Of a DNA stretch of 64,000 bases, positions 62,694 through 64,000 are shown in pieces. The stretch's first letter is position 1, and every line of letters starts with the position of its first letter. The DNA is from Candidatus Peregrinibacteria bacterium (GTDB taxonomy: Bacteria > Patescibacteriota > Gracilibacteria > UBA1369 > LOWO2-01-FULL-3). The stretch spans positions 1 through 64,000 of the forward strand of contig JAPLYN010000003.1 in the NCBI GenBank assembly GCA_026395515.1. Direction: 5' to 3'. The notes under the pieces are model-generated. The model made no database searches and had not been told where the DNA came from. It saw only the letters and a program-made list of their open reading frames with translations. Position numbers and translations under genes: made by a program.

Positions 62694-63077
62694 TCATCCA
62701 CCAGTTCCTGTACCTGCTCCGAGGATTGCGTTTACAGCTACGAAAGATAACATAATGATTACGATACCAATCAAAGCGTACATAATAATTTTCTTTGCTT
62801 TACCAACAGCTTCGTCGTTACCAGCAGAACTTACGTAAGTAACACCTCCGTAAATTACCATGATAACAGCTAGAAGTCCGAGGAATCCTAAGAAGTAATC
62901 AACGATAGTAAGAATAAGAGCTTTCAAGCTAGTCTGTCCACCTGTTAAGTCGCTTACAGATGAAGGACCTTCAGCTGTAATAGCTGCATGAGCTACGAAT
63001 GAGTACATGCTTAGCATACCTACTGTAATAGCCAACACTACGAGAGCCTGCTTGAGGATTTGAGTTTTTGATTTCAT
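62694..63077 (-). CDS. Small membrane protein, TrbC/VirB2-type pilin-like
   Basis: Signal peptide plus two TM helices: LTIVDYFLGFLGLLAVIMVIYGGVTYVSSAGNDEAVGKAKKIIMYALIGIVIIMLSFVAVNAIL. Confidence 0.75.
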   Translation of the reverse strand: MKSKTQILKQALVVLAITVGMLSMYSFVAHAAITAEGPSSVSDLTGGQTSLKALILTIVDYFLGFLGLLAVIMVIYGGVTYVSSAGNDEAVGKAKKIIMYALIGIVIIMLSFVAVNAILGAGTGTGG

Positions 63078-63151
63078 AGGGGAAATAAGTTATTTTCGAA
63101 ATTTATTATAACAAAAATACTTCTTTTTATGCAAGGAAGTAAATTGATTAT

Positions 63152-64000
63152 TTAAAGTTTCTGCAGGCCATTTGCAGATAAGATTTGCACTTCCTCCTGT
63201 AAGGTAAGCCCAAATTTGAGTTTTACGGCTTGGCGAGCGAAGCGAGCTAATTTGAGAATATCTTGCGATGTTGCTCCGCCTAAATTTACTAAAAAGTTTC
63301 CATGCTTGGTGGAAATTTGTGCTTGGCCAATTGTTTTTCCTTTTAGTCCGGCTTGTTCAATGAGGCGTCCGGCAGGAACTGCTTTGCTTGGATTTTTGAA
63401 AAATGAACCAGTGCTAGCACCAAAAGGTTGTTTGGCGATGCGGGACTGGCGAATTTCAGTCATCATTTTTTTCTGATCTTCTGCAGACATTGTGCGTTTT
63501 TCTAATTTAAAAGTAGCGGAAAGAACAATTTCTTTAGAAGTTTTTACTTTGCTTTGGCGATATTTGAAATTGAAATAATTATTTGGGACTTTGCGAATTC
63601 TGCAATTTTTATCATCTAAAACAGAAGCTTCAGTGAGAATTTCACTAGTCTCTAAGCCATTGCAGCCGGCATTGCCATAAACGGCTCCACCTACTGTTCC
63701 AGGAAGACCAACCCAACTTTCCAAACCGGAAAGATCATTTTTAATAGAAAAATCTAAGATAGAAGCGATAGAAACTCCAGCGTCTGCAGTCAGGAGAATG
63801 GAACCTTTTGGACCTGGTGAAAGTGAAATATTTTTATTATCAATCTTTATAACAAGGCCGCGGAAACCATTATCATCAAAAAGAATATTGCTGCCACCGC
63901 CCATGATGAAATAGGGGATTTTCTTCTTTTTAGCGAATTTAAATAGGGGAATAAGATCAGCCGGATCTTCGAGTTTATAGAAGAAATCGGCAGGACCACC
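63152..64000 (-). CDS. murB: UDP-N-acetylenolpyruvoylglucosamine reductase, partial (runs off right edge)
   Basis: GGPADFFYKLEDPADLIPLFKFAKKKKIPYFIMGGGSNILFDDNGFRG...GLPGTVGGAVYGNAGCNG...ASTGSFFKNP; open to the window end beyond the ORF-track ATG at 63904. Confidence 0.94.
   Translation of the reverse strand, partial: GGPADFFYKLEDPADLIPLFKFAKKKKIPYFIMGGGSNILFDDNGFRGLVIKIDNKNISLSPGPKGSILLTADAGVSIASILDFSIKNDLSGLESWVGLPGTVGGAVYGNAGCNGLETSEILTEASVLDDKNCRIRKVPNNYFNFKYRQSKVKTSKEIVLSATFKLEKRTMSAEDQKKMMTEIRQSRIAKQPFGASTGSFFKNPSKAVPAGRLIEQAGLKGKTIGQAQISTKHGNFLVNLGGATSQDILKLARFARQAVKLKFGLTLQEEVQILSANGLQKL

Noticed and set aside
1-64000. Alternative genetic code (UGA = Gly, code 25) as in Gracilibacteria/Absconditabacteria
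   Set aside because: Conserved proteins end naturally at TGA (e.g. dGTPase at 6035, the first DUF881 gene at 47366), and no conserved ORF contains in-frame TGA.
1-64000. CRISPR arrays, prophage or intact transposon
   Set aside because: No regularly spaced direct repeats with unique spacers, no Cas, phage structural or intact transposase gene seen.

Overview
AT-rich, gene-dense bacterial window using the standard code (TGA acts as stop throughout). Gene content and style (SLH/FG-GAP surface proteins, Cys-rich zinc-ribbon proteins, Nbr1-like L,D-transpeptidase, LPKTG protein) suggest a Candidate Phyla Radiation organism, possibly Peregrinibacteria; this is an inference. Recognisable content: dprA, purM, ftsE, xerC/D-like, dGTPase, nrdR, L,D-transpeptidase, uvrD/pcrA, S41 protease, a trpR-E-G-DC-B-A operon, carboxynorspermidine synthase/decarboxylase, engB, argS with an extra N-terminal B3/B4-like domain, comEC-type MBL protein, murA, comM (yifB), yraN, type IV pilin, dnaB, lysS, guaA, HEPN/MNT pair, murI, tandem DUF881, ybeY, trmH-like, kamA-like, amtB, ahpC, partial murB and three tRNAs. 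The most striking unexplained signal is an iterated 11-bp direct repeat (core TTTAAGAAAAT, 2-4 units in exact 11-bp phase) placed 4 bp upstream of a -10-like hexamer, in sense orientation, before dprA, the comEC-like gene, comM, yraN and one uncharacterised gene. It looks like a PhoB/OmpR-type operator defining a competence (DNA-uptake) regulon. Second regulatory signal: a dense TGTCTA/TAGACA cluster in and upstream of a predicted membrane-tethered HTH regulator. Third: a perfect 18-bp TrpR-type operator before trpR. No CRISPR array, rRNA operon, intact transposon or prophage was seen.
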